From Nitratireductor thuwali (GTDB taxonomy: Bacteria > Pseudomonadota > Alphaproteobacteria > Rhizobiales > Rhizobiaceae): a stretch of 64,000 nt of DNA. How positions within the stretch are numbered: position 1 is the stretch's first letter; each line of letters opens with the position of its first letter. A program made the translations under genes and the position numbers. Shown piece by piece: positions 63,682-64,000 of the stretch. The notes below the pieces were generated by a model that had not been told where the DNA came from, made no database searches, and saw nothing but the letters and a program-made list of their open reading frames with translations. The stretch is from positions 3,408,001 through 3,472,000 of the forward strand of contig NZ_CP030941.1 in NCBI RefSeq assembly GCF_036621415.1. Direction: 5' to 3'.

Positions 63682-64000
63682 AGAGCGTGCCGGCCCGGCC
63701 GGGTGGATCGCCGCAGGTTTTGCGGGATTGGGCAGTGCCATGGCGCGCAACCCGATGGCCGTCGGTGGAACGACGGCATTCCTCATTTCGCTGGCCTTCG
63801 TCTCGGCCAACGCCATCTGGTACCAGCCGCAGCCGCATCCGAGCGCCTTCATACCGACGCGCGCTCCGGTGCGAACCTTTGCGCCGGCCCCCGATATCGT
63901 GTCCGACGTGCCGGCACCGCGCACCGCGCCGCGCGACGTGCTCGCTTCGAACCAACCGGCTGGCCGACCGGCTGACCAGCCGACCGAACCGGCCGCGTCC
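63656..64000 (+). CDS. N-terminal part of a membrane protein with Pro-rich periplasmic region
   Basis: Only 115 codons are visible before the window ends. After a hydrophilic N-terminus comes a membrane span (GGTTAFLISLAFVSANAIWY, about residues 38-57), then a Pro/Ala-rich, probably periplasmic region (QPQPHPSAFIPTRAPVRTFAPAPDIV). In rhizobia a peptidoglycan-binding protein of this shape often follows a DivJ-like kinase, but the binding domain would lie outside the window. GGAAAG precedes the ATG, which is inside the end of the kinase gene. Confidence 0.6.
   Translation, partial: MTHYARQPEERAGPAGWIAAGFAGLGSAMARNPMAVGGTTAFLISLAFVSANAIWYQPQPHPSAFIPTRAPVRTFAPAPDIVSDVPAPRTAPRDVLASNQPAGRPADQPTEPAAS

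Overview
The window looks like a chromosomal segment of a high-GC (roughly 64%) alphaproteobacterium of the order Hyphomicrobiales (Rhizobiales), most like the Phyllobacteriaceae or Rhizobiaceae. The grounds are gene content: FrcBCA and ChvE-GguABC sugar importers, a Ros/MucR regulator, a DivJ/PleC-type histidine kinase preceded by a CtrA-type box, BetIAB, an AnsA-type asparaginase, EcfG-type (GGAAC-N16-CGTT) promoters, and intergenic palindromes of a kind common in rhizobial genomes. No rRNA, CRISPR array, complete insertion sequence or prophage is visible. Species cannot be fixed from the sequence alone.

Layout. 1-205: end of a cysQ-like gene. 241-926: a TumE/TumA-like toxin-antitoxin locus whose toxin is frameshifted. 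957-6595: the fructose locus (frcK and frcR leftward, frcBCA rightward) around one symmetrical operator. 6643-18969: a LysR regulator, the ChvE-GguAB importer, GguC and an oxidative sugar-acid pathway (dehydratase, sugar 1-dehydrogenase, alpha-ketoglutarate semialdehyde dehydrogenase, DgoK, DgoA). Together these could take L-arabinose to alpha-ketoglutarate and D-galactose to pyruvate plus glyceraldehyde 3-phosphate through shared upper enzymes. 19003-21946: a VOC protein, and a GGDEF-EAL protein behind a small exported molybdopterin-fold protein. 22133-26994: an APH-fold kinase and an envelope/stress cluster (a 22-residue membrane peptide, a stress-type small protein, a holin-fold protein, a DUF3618 protein, a convergent AI-2E-family permease), with EcfG-type promoters at both ends.

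27156-28734: a lower-GC scar beside tRNA-Pro(CGG), with an AraC-family remnant, an alpha/beta hydrolase and a transposase remnant. 28794-32609: glycine betaine synthesis (betI-betA-betB) with its operator. 32871-37414: SCP2-type thiolase, DUF3750 protein, asparaginase II and a Tat-exported beta-helix protein. 37475-38129: AbrB-Doc toxin-antitoxin pair with an operator palindrome. 38143-41752: both methylmalonyl-CoA mutase subunits. 42068-47205: HerA-like ATPase, L,D-transpeptidase, haloacid dehalogenase, branched-chain aminotransferase-like enzyme, Fe-type superoxide dismutase. 47313-51715: cytochrome c', diheme cytochrome c, oligopeptidase B, an SH3-like exported protein and MsrB.

51933-57795: a seven-gene Mrp Na+/H+ antiporter operon, followed by a 25-bp perfect inverted repeat. 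58235-64000: MucR with altered metal ligands, a lone DnaA-domain-IV protein with a DUF6456 protein, SufE, a DUF5330 protein, a cell-cycle-type histidine kinase and the start of a membrane protein cut by the window edge.

I did not find a clearly unprecedented multi-gene system. The less ordinary candidates are the EcfG-bracketed envelope cluster with its tiny membrane peptide, GguC as the possible missing pentonate-pathway dehydratase, the DnaA-domain-IV/DUF6456 module under a 16-bp palindrome, and the molybdopterin-fold protein paired with a c-di-GMP enzyme.
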